Shown: piece after piece, positions 1 through 6,531 of the stretch
Position numbering within the stretch: the stretch's first letter is position 1
How the letters are laid out: every line of letters starts with the position of its first letter
Source of the DNA: JBEIVB01 sp040374085
GTDB taxonomy: Bacteria > Bacteroidota > Bacteroidia > UBA4408
Assembly (NCBI GenBank): GCA_040374085.1
Contig: JBEIVB010000068.1
Span: forward strand, 1 to 14,129
Direction of reading: 5' to 3'
Length of the DNA: 14,129 nucleotides
Program-made: the position numbers and the translations under genes
Notes under the pieces: generated by a model
Databases searched by the model: none
What the model was told of the DNA's origin: nothing
What the model saw: only the letters and a program-made list of their open reading frames with translations

Positions 1-894
1 AACAAAGCGGTAAAGGTTGAATCCCTTTTCTTGGGATGCATTGGAAAGCCTGGTATGAAGGTCGATGCGTGAGACCCCGACCATTCGTTTCCGCACCAAG
101 AGCTGCCAGGCTTTCTCGGTGAGCAGAGCCAGTCGCTTCGGATTGCGCAGGCCCAGTGCTCCGTGAGCCTCTATGGAACCCAGCAATTCTACGATTCCTT
201 CCTCGCGGGTGGCAACGGTTTTTACAATGGGCGGATTCCATGCCGCATGGGGGCGCTCGTGCAGCAGGGCATGCAGATTTTTCAAAAACACAGAAGCGCC
301 CGGACGGTCGGCTTTGTTCACAACAAAAACGTCGGCAATCTCCATGACACCGCTTTTCAGGGCTTGCACCTCGTCGCCTGCTTCGGGCACCAGCACCAGC
401 ACGGTTGTATCCGCAAGCCCCACAATCTCCACTTCGCTTTGGCCTACACCAACGGTCTCCACCAACACCACGTCAAACGGCCCATGCCGCAGCACATCGG
501 TGATCTCCACTGCCTTTGCCGACAACCCGCCCAAGCTCCCTCGCGTGGCCAGGGAACGGATGAAGACATCGGGGTGGGTGAAGAAGGCGCTCATGCGCAC
601 GCGGTCGCCCAAGATGCTGCCGTGGTGGAAAGGAGAAGTGGGGTCGATGGCCAATACCGCCACCCGCTTGCCCTGGGCCAGCAGTGCACCCAGAAGGGCG
701 TTCACCAAGGTGCTTTTTCCGGCTCCGGGCGGACCGGTGATGCCCACTATTGGAGGCAGCAGTATTTTTTCCGGCAGGTGCTCCAACAAGGCTTTGCCCA
801 TAGGATGCTCGTTTTCCACCCAAGTGATGGCGCGCGCAAGAGCCAGGCGGTTGCCCCCTTGAATCTGCTCCCAATGTTCCAATGCCGTTTTCAT
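1..894 (-). CDS. meaB: MeaB/ArgK-family GTPase, C-terminus cut by window edge
   Basis: This is a P-loop GTPase of the MeaB/ArgK (MMAA) family, cytoplasmic G-protein chaperones that load and protect the B12 cofactor of methylmalonyl-CoA mutase. The visible 298 residues carry Walker A GPPGAGKS (54-61), the conserved IDPTSP (83-88), a DRVRM segment (97-101), the VETVGVGQSE switch/Walker B stretch (145-154) and the NKAD guanine-specificity motif (193-196). The family is usually about 310-330 residues, so only a short C-terminal arm should lie beyond base 1. The ATG at 894 is chosen because an in-frame TAA lies 11 codons upstream. A Bacteroidetes -7 box sits 46 bases before it. It is divergent from the stress-protein run. 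No mutase subunit is in the window, so the partner is inferred from the family alone. The family call is secure; the exact client is less so. Confidence 0.93.
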   Translation of the reverse strand, partial: MKTALEHWEQIQGGNRLALARAITWVENEHPMGKALLEHLPEKILLPPIVGITGPPGAGKSTLVNALLGALLAQGKRVAVLAIDPTSPFHHGSILGDRVRMSAFFTHPDVFIRSLATRGSLGGLSAKAVEITDVLRHGPFDVVLVETVGVGQSEVEIVGLADTTVLVLVPEAGDEVQALKSGVMEIADVFVVNKADRPGASVFLKNLHALLHERPHAAWNPPIVKTVATREEGIVELLGSIEAHGALGLRNPKRLALLTEKAWQLLVRKRMVGVSRIDLHTRLSNASQEKGFNLYRFV

Positions 895-940
895 GATGGC
901 CCGGGTGGATTCCCCTTGGCATTATTTTTTAATTTCGGCC

Positions 941-948
941 CAAATATA
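941..948 (-). promoter_or_regulatory. Bacteroidetes -7 box for the MeaB-type GTPase gene
   Basis: The minus strand reads TATATTTG, an exact match to the Bacteroidetes TAnnTTTG -7 element, 46 bases before the ATG at 894. No convincing TTG-type -33 box lies 17-23 bases upstream. The predicted leader is about 40 bases. On the plus strand, the same 81-base gap shows no match for the stress-protein run. Confidence 0.55.
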
Positions 949-975
949 CCGTTTAACCCGGCCCACCTTTTCCTT

Positions 976-1794
976 ATGATCCTCGTTCCTACCGACTTTA
1001 CCTCTGTTGGCGACTGCGCCCTGAACCATGCCCTGCTCCTCGCCGGCACCACCAAGACCAGCATAGGCTTGTTGCACATTGTTGAGAAAGAGAAAGACGA
1101 GCCAGAAGCCCTAAAAAAACTCAACGCCATCATCAGCAGCCTGCCTGCCGGATCGGGTGTTGCGGTTGAACCCATAACCCGGGTGGGCAACATTTTCGAT
1201 GATATTGGTGCGGTTGCAAAAGAGCGCAAGGCCCGGTTTATCATAATGGGAACGCATGGGGTAACCGGCTTCCAACACATCACGGGTTCTCACGCACTTA
1301 AGGTCATCACCAATGCCGCACTTCCCTTTATCGTTGTGCAAAACCGAAGCATCCGCAGCAATGGATACGAGCGCATTGTGTGCCCCATAGACCTTACGGT
1401 AGAATCGAAACAAAAGATCGACCTTACCATTCAGGTGGCCAAGTATTTCAACAGCAAGGTGTGGGTGGTGAGTCCCCACGAAACCGATGAGTTCCTTGTA
1501 AACACGGTTCGCCGAAACCTTGCCTTTGCAGAGGCTCAGTTTAAGAACAGCGGCATTGCCTGCGAAACCAAGATGTTTGAGGAGAAAGGCAACTTTGTGA
1601 AACAGACCCTGCGCTTTGCAGCCGGTGTTGACGCCGATTTAATGACCATCATCAATGGGCAAGAGGCGGGTGTATATGAGTACATTGCCGGCACCGAAGA
1701 GCGCCAGTTCATCACCAACGAAACTCAGATTCCGGTGATGTGCATCAATCCGGTTAACGTTACCCGCGAGGGCAGCGTCCTGTTTTTTAAATAA
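976..1794 (+). CDS. Universal stress protein, tandem UspA domains
   Basis: This 272-residue cytoplasmic protein has two tandem UspA folds. Domain 1 (about 1-122) opens with the typical ILVPTDFT strand and carries the nucleotide-binding glycine loop MGTHGVTG...GS (91-105), then ALKVI and PFIVVQ. The spacer before the final GS is 8 residues instead of the usual 9. Domain 2 (about 132-260) restarts with RIVCPIDLT but has no glycine loop (residues 226-240 are unlike it), so it probably does not bind ATP. Two-domain USPs with one working site are common in Bacteroidetes. The ATG at 976 is preferred because the UspA fold begins right there. The frame stays open upstream to base 163, but that part is antisense to the GTPase gene. 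It leads a run with the ABC permease (9-base gap) and the Ppx phosphatase. USPs take part in stress survival; the trigger here is unknown. Confidence 0.9.
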   Translation: MILVPTDFTSVGDCALNHALLLAGTTKTSIGLLHIVEKEKDEPEALKKLNAIISSLPAGSGVAVEPITRVGNIFDDIGAVAKERKARFIIMGTHGVTGFQHITGSHALKVITNAALPFIVVQNRSIRSNGYERIVCPIDLTVESKQKIDLTIQVAKYFNSKVWVVSPHETDEFLVNTVRRNLAFAEAQFKNSGIACETKMFEEKGNFVKQTLRFAAGVDADLMTIINGQEAGVYEYIAGTEERQFITNETQIPVMCINPVNVTREGSVLFFK

Positions 1795-1803
1795 TACAAA
1801 AGC

Positions 1804-3117
1804 ATGAGCAAGGTAGGTTTGATCATTGGGCGCGAGTATCTGACCCGGGTAAAGAAGAAGAGTTTTCTGATTATGACCCTGGTTGGCCCTCTCCTGATGG
1901 CAGGCCTGGTTTTCTCCAGGGTTTGGATGGAGATGATTCCAGAGGATCCGGTGAAGGTTGCGGTTGCAGATGAATCCGGCCTGTTTGTGGGCAAGCTGGA
2001 GGGCAGCAATACGGTGAAGATCTCTTATATGCGTGTTCCTTTGGAAGCAGCCAAAGTCCGGTTTTTAAAAGACGGATACGATGCCCTGTTGTACATTCCC
2101 TCCAACGTGTTATCGGGCAACACGGCTCAGTTTTTTTATCATAAGCAGCCTTCCATGACCACGCAGTCGTTCATCAGCAAAGAGTTGGGTGGTAAGTTGG
2201 AGGAAATGAAGCTCTTGGCATCTGGAATAGACCGCGAAAAGTTGGCGCAAACCCGTACACGGATACGCCTGCTGCCGGTTAAAATCCGCGACTCCGGCAC
2301 AGAAGAGACGGATGCTACCGAGATGAAAATCTTAATAGGATTTTTGGGAGGAGCGCTCATCTACCTATTCATTTTCCTATACGGCTCTCAGGTTATGCGG
2401 GGAGTGATTGAGGAGAAATCGAGTCGAATCGTAGAGGTCATTGTTTCCTCCGTAAGGCCATTCGAACTCATGATGGGCAAGATCATCGGCATTGCTTTGG
2501 TAGGCCTTACACAGTTTGTATTATGGGTGGTGCTTACGTTTGGGGTTAGCACCATTCTGCTTTCCCAGCTCGATGCAAAAAAATACGCAGGCAATAAGGT
2601 AGAGCAAACCATGCGCAAAGGTGCACCGATTAATGATTCAGAAGAGTTTGCCGATATAGAGGCCAGTGCCATGATCAGTCAGATAGGCGCGGTGGATTTT
2701 ATTACTCTTTTGTCGGTTTTCTTAGTGTATTTTATCGGTGGATACCTGCTCTACGGATCTCTTTTCGCGGCTGTTGGAAGCGCGGTAGACAGCGAAGCCG
2801 ATACCCAGCAGTTTATTCTTCCGCTGACCATACCCCTGCTTCTGTCTTTTGTGGCCTTGCAAACGGTTATGACCAATCCGGAAAGTCCCATCGCCTACTG
2901 GTTTTCTCTCTTCCCTCTTACCTCGCCGGTTGTGATGATGGGGCGCATTCCTTTTGGCGTGCCCATCTGGCAGGTTGCGCTCTCCATGGCCTTGCTGATA
3001 GCTGGCTTCTTGTTCACCACTTGGATGGCGGGCCGCATATACCGCACCGGCATTTTGATGTATGGAAAGAAAGCTTCATGGCGGGAATTGATGAAGTGGA
3101 TGTGGTATAAGGCTTAA
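1804..3117 (+). CDS. ABC-2 type (NatB-like) transporter permease
   Basis: This 437-residue inner-membrane protein is of the ABC-2/NatB permease type. The order is: a short cytoplasmic N-terminus, TM1 (22-40), a large extracytoplasmic domain (about 45-172), then a block of five membrane segments (about 176-196, 223-252, 299-327, 336-354, 388-408). The loop after TM2, GVIEEKSSRIVEVIVSS (200-216), is the hallmark coupling segment of NatB-like permeases that contacts the ATPase. A charged loop (258-285) splits TM3 and TM4. NatB is the Na+-exporting partner of NatA, but many relatives export other or unknown substrates, so none is assigned. No ATP-binding subunit lies in the window, although NatA-type genes normally sit next to the permease. 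The start lies 9 bases after the stress-protein stop and the stop lies 7 bases before ppx, so co-transcription is likely. No clear ribosome binding site is seen. Confidence 0.88.
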   Translation: MSKVGLIIGREYLTRVKKKSFLIMTLVGPLLMAGLVFSRVWMEMIPEDPVKVAVADESGLFVGKLEGSNTVKISYMRVPLEAAKVRFLKDGYDALLYIPSNVLSGNTAQFFYHKQPSMTTQSFISKELGGKLEEMKLLASGIDREKLAQTRTRIRLLPVKIRDSGTEETDATEMKILIGFLGGALIYLFIFLYGSQVMRGVIEEKSSRIVEVIVSSVRPFELMMGKIIGIALVGLTQFVLWVVLTFGVSTILLSQLDAKKYAGNKVEQTMRKGAPINDSEEFADIEASAMISQIGAVDFITLLSVFLVYFIGGYLLYGSLFAAVGSAVDSEADTQQFILPLTIPLLLSFVALQTVMTNPESPIAYWFSLFPLTSPVVMMGRIPFGVPIWQVALSMALLIAGFLFTTWMAGRIYRTGILMYGKKASWRELMKWMWYKA

Positions 3118-3124
3118 GGTATAC

Positions 3125-4069
3125 ATGACGAAGCGCGTTGCCGTTATCGATTGCGGCACCAATACCTTCAATTTGGTTCTGGCCAATGTGGGTAAGCATG
3201 GAGCCAAAATGGTCTCCAGCCATAAGATTTCGGTGAAGCTCGGTGAGGGAGGATTAACCCAAGGTCTGATCTTGCCTGCAGCATATTCCCGCGGCATGTC
3301 GGCCTTAGAGCAGTTTTACCGCATCATCCAAGCCAACAACGTGGAATATACGTTGGGTTATGCAACCTCTGCGCTTCGGGGAGCATCCAATGGAAGCGAC
3401 TTTTTGAAGGAGGCGTTTGAGCGGTTTGGATTTTCCATTCGCTGCATTGACGGCAACCGCGAGGCAGAGCTGATACACCGCGGTGTGCTTTTGGCCATGC
3501 ACCTTGGTCAACCGCCGGTCTGCATCATGGACATCGGAGGAGGCAGCACGGAGTGCATCCTGGCTTCGGGTGAAACCCTGCTGTGGAAGCACAGCTTTCC
3601 GCTTGGTGCAGCGCGCTTAATTGAACGATTTACACCTTCTGATCCCCTCACGAAAAAAGAAGCCGAAACCATTCTGTCCGCCTTGCGCCTCGATTTGAAA
3701 CCACTCGAAATGGCTTTACATCAATTTCCCTGTTCCATTCTGGTGGGCTCTTCCGGCTCTTTCGATACGCTGGCAGAAGTTATTGGTTATAAAACTGGCT
3801 TGCCGGTTAACCTGGATGAGATTACCTCTCTGGCGTTTGATTTGGGTCAGTTTCAAGAAACATCCAACCGGTTGTTGTACAGTACGTTAGACGAAAGGCT
3901 GAATACACCCGGCATCATTCCCATTCGCGCCGAAATGATGCCCATGGCCATATTGTTGATGCATGCGGTGTGGAGCCTGCAGCCTTTCCGGCAATTGATG
4001 CTTTCTACATATTCTCTAAAAGAAGGTGCAATTTGGGAGATGATTCAAGGGATTGAACCCCTGGATTGA
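3125..4069 (+). CDS. ppx: Ppx/GppA-family phosphatase
   Basis: This 314-residue cytoplasmic enzyme is a single Ppx/GppA module of the ASKHA (actin/Hsp70-like) fold. Family members remove terminal phosphate from inorganic polyphosphate (Ppx) or convert pppGpp to ppGpp (GppA); sequence alone does not separate the two here. Visible motifs are phosphate-1 loop DCGTNTFNL (9-17), YATSALR (79-85), the acidic NREAELI stretch (111-117) that aligns with the catalytic-glutamate region, phosphate-2 loop DIGGGSTE (136-143), the adenosine-type loop VGSSGSFDTL (207-216) and YSLKEGAI (296-303). There is no C-terminal HD-like domain, so it is the short form usual in Bacteroidetes, not the roughly 500-residue enterobacterial form. 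It is last in the run with the stress protein and the permease. Its TGA is one base from the convergent mltG stop. The pairing with a USP suggests a stress-related role, by inference. Confidence 0.9.
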   Translation: MTKRVAVIDCGTNTFNLVLANVGKHGAKMVSSHKISVKLGEGGLTQGLILPAAYSRGMSALEQFYRIIQANNVEYTLGYATSALRGASNGSDFLKEAFERFGFSIRCIDGNREAELIHRGVLLAMHLGQPPVCIMDIGGGSTECILASGETLLWKHSFPLGAARLIERFTPSDPLTKKEAETILSALRLDLKPLEMALHQFPCSILVGSSGSFDTLAEVIGYKTGLPVNLDEITSLAFDLGQFQETSNRLLYSTLDERLNTPGIIPIRAEMMPMAILLMHAVWSLQPFRQLMLSTYSLKEGAIWEMIQGIEPLD

Positions 4070-4070
4070 A

Positions 4071-5150
4071 TTACCGAATTCCCCGTGCATTCATGGCCCT
4101 CTGAAATTTTCGGGCGTTGGCTAAATGTTCCAATTCCGTTACCGCAAAGCGGTGAGTTCCGGAAAAATCTTCTTTGGCACAAAAGAAAAGGTAGGGCACA
4201 GAAGGGGCATCCAATACCGCTTCTATGGAGTTGATGGAGGGCAAGCAAATAGGACCGGGTGGCAAGCCTTCTATTTTATAGGTGTTATAAGGCGATTCTA
4301 CCTCGAGGTGCTTACTGCGCACCCGATTGATGGAAAAGTCGCCAACGGCAAACACCACCGTTGGGTCGGCCTGCAGACGCATGCCTTTCTTCAAACGATT
4401 CATGTACACGCGGGCAATGGTTGGACGCTCGGGCTTGTATTGGGTTTCGCGTTCCACGATGCTGGCCAGGATGCTCACCTCTACCGGACTCAGTTTCTGT
4501 TTTTGGGCTTTGGCTTTTCGTTCGCTGGTCCAAAAGGTTTTATATTCTTTGAGCATGCGCGCAAAGAACTGCCGAGCATCGGTGTTCCAATAAAATTCGT
4601 AGGTGTTGGGCAGTACAACAGACAATACATTATCTGAGTTAAAACCAATTTCGGCCAAGGCATGATCGTTCTGCATGAGCTTGAGCAGGGCAGTGGAGTC
4701 GGCTTCCAGAAACTGTCCAACTTTCTGTGCCAAAACCTTAGGACTGTGCAGGTTTACTAAGGTTAGCCGCACCGGTTCCTGAAGGCCGGCCCTGAGGATG
4801 TTGACCAGTTCCGCATTGCTCATGCCGGGCCGCATCCGATAGCGTCCGGGCTTAACCAGGTGATCGTATCGTTTCTGCTTAGCGGTCCACACAAAGCCTG
4901 CCTCGCTGATGAGCAACCTACGCTCGCGCATGATGTTAAGCACCCCATCGAATTGGGTTCCGGTAGGAATGTATAAAAAACTAGGCTCTCCTTTTATTAG
5001 GTTAAGGTTGTTTCGATATAGGGTTTGCCAAACCCAAAATACCGATGCTCCGCCCAGCAGCAGAAAAAGCGCCAACAAGGACCAAATAATCTTGCGCATC
5101 TTTCCGGAGCCTTTTGGGCTGCCTTTTTTTATGGGTTTCTTTTTCGCCAT
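4071..5150 (-). CDS. mltG: Endolytic murein transglycosylase MltG (YceG-like)
   Basis: MltG is an inner-membrane lytic transglycosylase that cleaves nascent glycan strands and is thought to end their elongation. The 359-residue protein has a basic cytoplasmic tail (1-20), one membrane anchor (about 21-42), a LysM-like subdomain (about 50-125) and the YceG catalytic domain (about 130-350). Diagnostic motifs are LPNTYEFYW (180-188), the active-site SILASIVERET (226-236), ARVYMNRL (246-253), LQADPTV (259-265), SPYNTY (286-291) and GLPPGPIC (295-302). The catalytic glutamate is in IVERET. The frame is open to an ATG at 5201, but the start at 5150 gives the usual lysine-rich tail before the anchor, and it lies 5 bases after a -7 box. 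It is divergent from the T9SS cargo gene and convergent with ppx. Length and motifs look complete. Confidence 0.93.
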   Translation of the reverse strand: MAKKKPIKKGSPKGSGKMRKIIWSLLALFLLLGGASVFWVWQTLYRNNLNLIKGEPSFLYIPTGTQFDGVLNIMRERRLLISEAGFVWTAKQKRYDHLVKPGRYRMRPGMSNAELVNILRAGLQEPVRLTLVNLHSPKVLAQKVGQFLEADSTALLKLMQNDHALAEIGFNSDNVLSVVLPNTYEFYWNTDARQFFARMLKEYKTFWTSERKAKAQKQKLSPVEVSILASIVERETQYKPERPTIARVYMNRLKKGMRLQADPTVVFAVGDFSINRVRSKHLEVESPYNTYKIEGLPPGPICLPSINSIEAVLDAPSVPYLFFCAKEDFSGTHRFAVTELEHLANARKFQRAMNARGIR

Positions 5151-5155
5151 TGCTC

Positions 5156-5163
5156 CAAATATA
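5156..5163 (-). promoter_or_regulatory. -7 box directly before mltG, possibly leaderless
   Basis: The minus strand reads TATATTTG, an exact TAnnTTTG match that ends 5 bases before the mltG ATG at 5150. Transcription would begin at or next to the start codon, so the mRNA could be leaderless. No clear -33 TTG element is seen. If the start were 5201 instead, this box would lie inside the gene. Confidence 0.5.
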
Positions 5164-5238
5164 CGGCATGGGGCCATATTGGGTCTCTGCCTTGGGTGCA
5201 CTGGGTCTTCACAGAATCGGGTGGTTCCGCAAAATGGT

Positions 5239-5246
5239 TATGTTTG
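5239..5246 (+). promoter_or_regulatory. -7 box for the T9SS cargo gene
   Basis: TATGTTTG matches TAnnTTTG and lies 24 bases before the ATG at 5271, which predicts a leader of about 18 bases. No good -33 box is visible. It faces away from the mltG box 75 bases to the left, so the gap works as a divergent promoter region. Confidence 0.5.
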
Positions 5247-5270
5247 CTGAGTTCTAAAAGGGTTGTTGCT

Positions 5271-5918
5271 ATGCGATTTTTTGCCTCTTTTGCTTTGCTT
5301 CTTGTGTGCTGTTTGCCGGTTTCCATAAGGGCACAAAACATAAGTTGTCTTCAGTTTAATCTCGATTCCATTTCGCCCAATCCTCAGGTGCCGGGGCAGT
5401 TTTTGGTGCACGTACATTTTTCTGCTCCATCGGATTCCATGGTGGGTTATCCACATGTTCAGGCTGTTTTGGATTGCAACAACGATACAATAGCCACCGG
5501 CTCCATGTTTTTTTTCGCCCAGCTTGGACAATCTACACAAGGGTATCCCATTAACCTTGCAGCCCCGGATACGTTGGGATGTTATCCTTTGCGTTTTGTC
5601 TTTGTTTATGGGTTGGTACCCAATGGAGACTCCGATACTTGTGTGTTTGTGGTTGACGCACCCTCTGCTTTATCCATTAAACATCGGGAGGGCATGCGCG
5701 TGTATCCCAACCCGGTTGATGACCTTGCCTACCTGGAGGTGGATGCATCCGATGTGGGTTGCGCTTATGTTGTTACCGATGTTACCGGCAAGGTTATGTT
5801 TACAGGGTCTGTGTTTTCCAAGCGCTGCGCAGTAGATGTTCATTTTCTAACACCGGGTATCTATTTCCTGCGGATGCGCGATCGGTTTCAAACCACCGTT
5901 AGGCTGCTGAAGCGGTAG
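5271..5918 (+). CDS. Small secreted protein with type IX sorting domain
   Basis: This 215-residue protein has a Sec signal peptide (1-21, hydrophobic core FALLLVCCL, probable cut after IRA). A middle region of about 115 residues (22-138) matches no family I recognise. The C-terminal Por/T9SS type A sorting domain (about 142-215) is clear from VYPNPVDD (144-151), VTDVTGK (168-174), LTPGIYFLRM (193-202) and a basic end (RLLKR). T9SS exports such proteins across the outer membrane and normally removes the tail while attaching or releasing the cargo. The middle part has cysteines at 26, 69, 104 and 124 and looks like a beta-rich fold, perhaps Ig-like; that is a guess. The ATG at 5271 is chosen because the signal peptide starts there; the frame runs open upstream across mltG, which is a shadow. 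No T9SS machinery gene is nearby, which is normal. Function unknown. Confidence 0.88.
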   Translation: MRFFASFALLLVCCLPVSIRAQNISCLQFNLDSISPNPQVPGQFLVHVHFSAPSDSMVGYPHVQAVLDCNNDTIATGSMFFFAQLGQSTQGYPINLAAPDTLGCYPLRFVFVYGLVPNGDSDTCVFVVDAPSALSIKHREGMRVYPNPVDDLAYLEVDASDVGCAYVVTDVTGKVMFTGSVFSKRCAVDVHFLTPGIYFLRMRDRFQTTVRLLKR

Positions 5919-6029
5919 GGCTTTGTTGGTTTTGATATAAGGTTCCGGTTTTTACAGGGGAGGATTTTTTCAATTCCATTACAAATATGTCGTGCTCATT
6001 TTTTGTAGACGACAATCGGTGAGTATAGA

Positions 6030-6049
6030 GGGCAGCCGAGGTGCTGCCC
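6030..6049. other. Strong short stem-loop in the gap before the zinc-ribbon gene
   Basis: GGGCAGC (6030-6036) pairs perfectly with GCTGCCC (6043-6049) around a 6-base loop. It sits in the 212-base gap 5919-6130, the longest gene-free stretch in the window. No T-run follows on either strand, so it is not a canonical intrinsic terminator. It could be a weak terminator for the T9SS gene, an mRNA-end structure or chance. Apart from this and the promoter at 6076-6107, the gap shows nothing I can name. Confidence 0.35.
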
Positions 6050-6075
6050 CGGGCGTTGCGTTTGTGCCTTGTGCA

Positions 6076-6107
6076 TTTTGATGTGTGGGTTTTTCTAACT
6101 ACCTTCG
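6076..6107 (+). promoter_or_regulatory. -33/-7 promoter of the zinc-ribbon gene
   Basis: TTTTG (6076-6080), a spacer of 19 bases, then TACCTTCG (6100-6107) match the Bacteroidetes TTTG-N19-TAnnTTTG layout with one mismatch in the -7 box. This is the best two-part promoter in the window. It lies 23 bases before the ATG at 6131. Confidence 0.6.
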
Positions 6108-6130
6108 ATTGATAATCAAACAAGGTACAC

Positions 6131-6397
6131 ATGTCGAGCCATTCATTCTGTCAAAGCTGCGGTTTTCCGCTAAAAAAAGATGCCAAAGGTGGGGGATCCG
6201 AAAAGGATGGTTCCATAAGCAAAAAGTATTGTTCTATGTGTTACGGTAACGGTGCTTTTTTAACTCCATCCGAAATCAACACTCCCGAAAAAATGCAGCG
6301 GTTCTGTATAGAACAGATGAAGAAAAGTGGAATGAATGGCATTGTTGCCTGGTTGGCCACTCGCGCCATTCCCCGTTTGGAACGTTGGAAGAAGTAG
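6131..6397 (+). CDS. Small putative zinc-ribbon protein
   Basis: This 88-residue cytoplasmic protein has the layout of the 'putative zinc ribbon' family (I believe PF12674). The N-terminal CQSCGFPLKKD (7-17) gives C7 and C10, a glycine-rich loop with GGG (20-22) and DGS (26-28) follows, and YCSMCY (33-38) gives C34 and C37. The four cysteines should hold one zinc. The C-terminal half is helical and ends in the family-like IPRLERWKK (80-88). These small proteins are widespread in bacteria and their function is not established. It has its own promoter and lies 134 bases before the P-type ATPase gene, so a shared role with the pump is possible but unproven. The length looks complete. The ATG at 6131 puts CQSC close to the N-terminus, as is usual for the family. 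Confidence 0.85.
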   Translation: MSSHSFCQSCGFPLKKDAKGGGSEKDGSISKKYCSMCYGNGAFLTPSEINTPEKMQRFCIEQMKKSGMNGIVAWLATRAIPRLERWKK

Positions 6398-6423
6398 CCT
6401 GCATGTTTTTACATGATTACAGG
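6398..6423 (+). other. Bulged hairpin just after the zinc-ribbon stop codon
   Basis: CCTG (6398-6401) and CATGT (6402-6406) pair with ACATG (6411-6415) and CAGG (6420-6423) across a TTTT loop, with a 4-base bulge (ATTA). It starts at the base after the TAG stop. No T-run follows, so it could stabilise the mRNA end or act as a weak terminator; chance is not excluded. Confidence 0.3.
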
Positions 6424-6519
6424 AATGGCTAAAATCAGGCTCCATTCGCAACTCTGTTTACGTCTAAAATTTTTCCTTTAACTGGCCATTCTTTAAGAGC
6501 TCTGACGCTTAAATTTCAT

Positions 6520-6527
6520 TATATTTG
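6520..6527 (+). promoter_or_regulatory. -7 box directly before the P-type ATPase, possibly leaderless
   Basis: TATATTTG is an exact TAnnTTTG match that ends 4 bases before the ATG at 6532. Transcription would start about at the ATG, giving a leaderless or nearly leaderless mRNA. The AGGA between box and ATG is too close to the ATG for a normal Shine-Dalgarno site. No clear -33 box is seen. Confidence 0.5.
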
Positions 6528-6531
6528 AGGA

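Noticed and set aside
473..922. 149-residue minus-strand frame over the GTPase gene
   Set aside because: It is a shifted frame of the GTPase; the correct frame contains the Walker A and NKAD motifs.
163..975. Long plus-strand frame that would extend the stress protein to 543 residues
   Set aside because: This part is antisense to the clear MeaB-type GTPase gene and its translation has no family features. The UspA fold begins exactly at the ATG at 976.
5025..5270. N-terminal extension of the T9SS protein
   Set aside because: It overlaps the start of mltG on the other strand, and a good signal peptide begins at 5271.
5899..6132. Minus-strand 77-residue frame in the gap between the T9SS and zinc-ribbon genes
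   Set aside because: It has no recognisable domain and no -7 box, and it overlaps the starts or ends of both neighbours. It looks like a chance frame in a non-coding gap.
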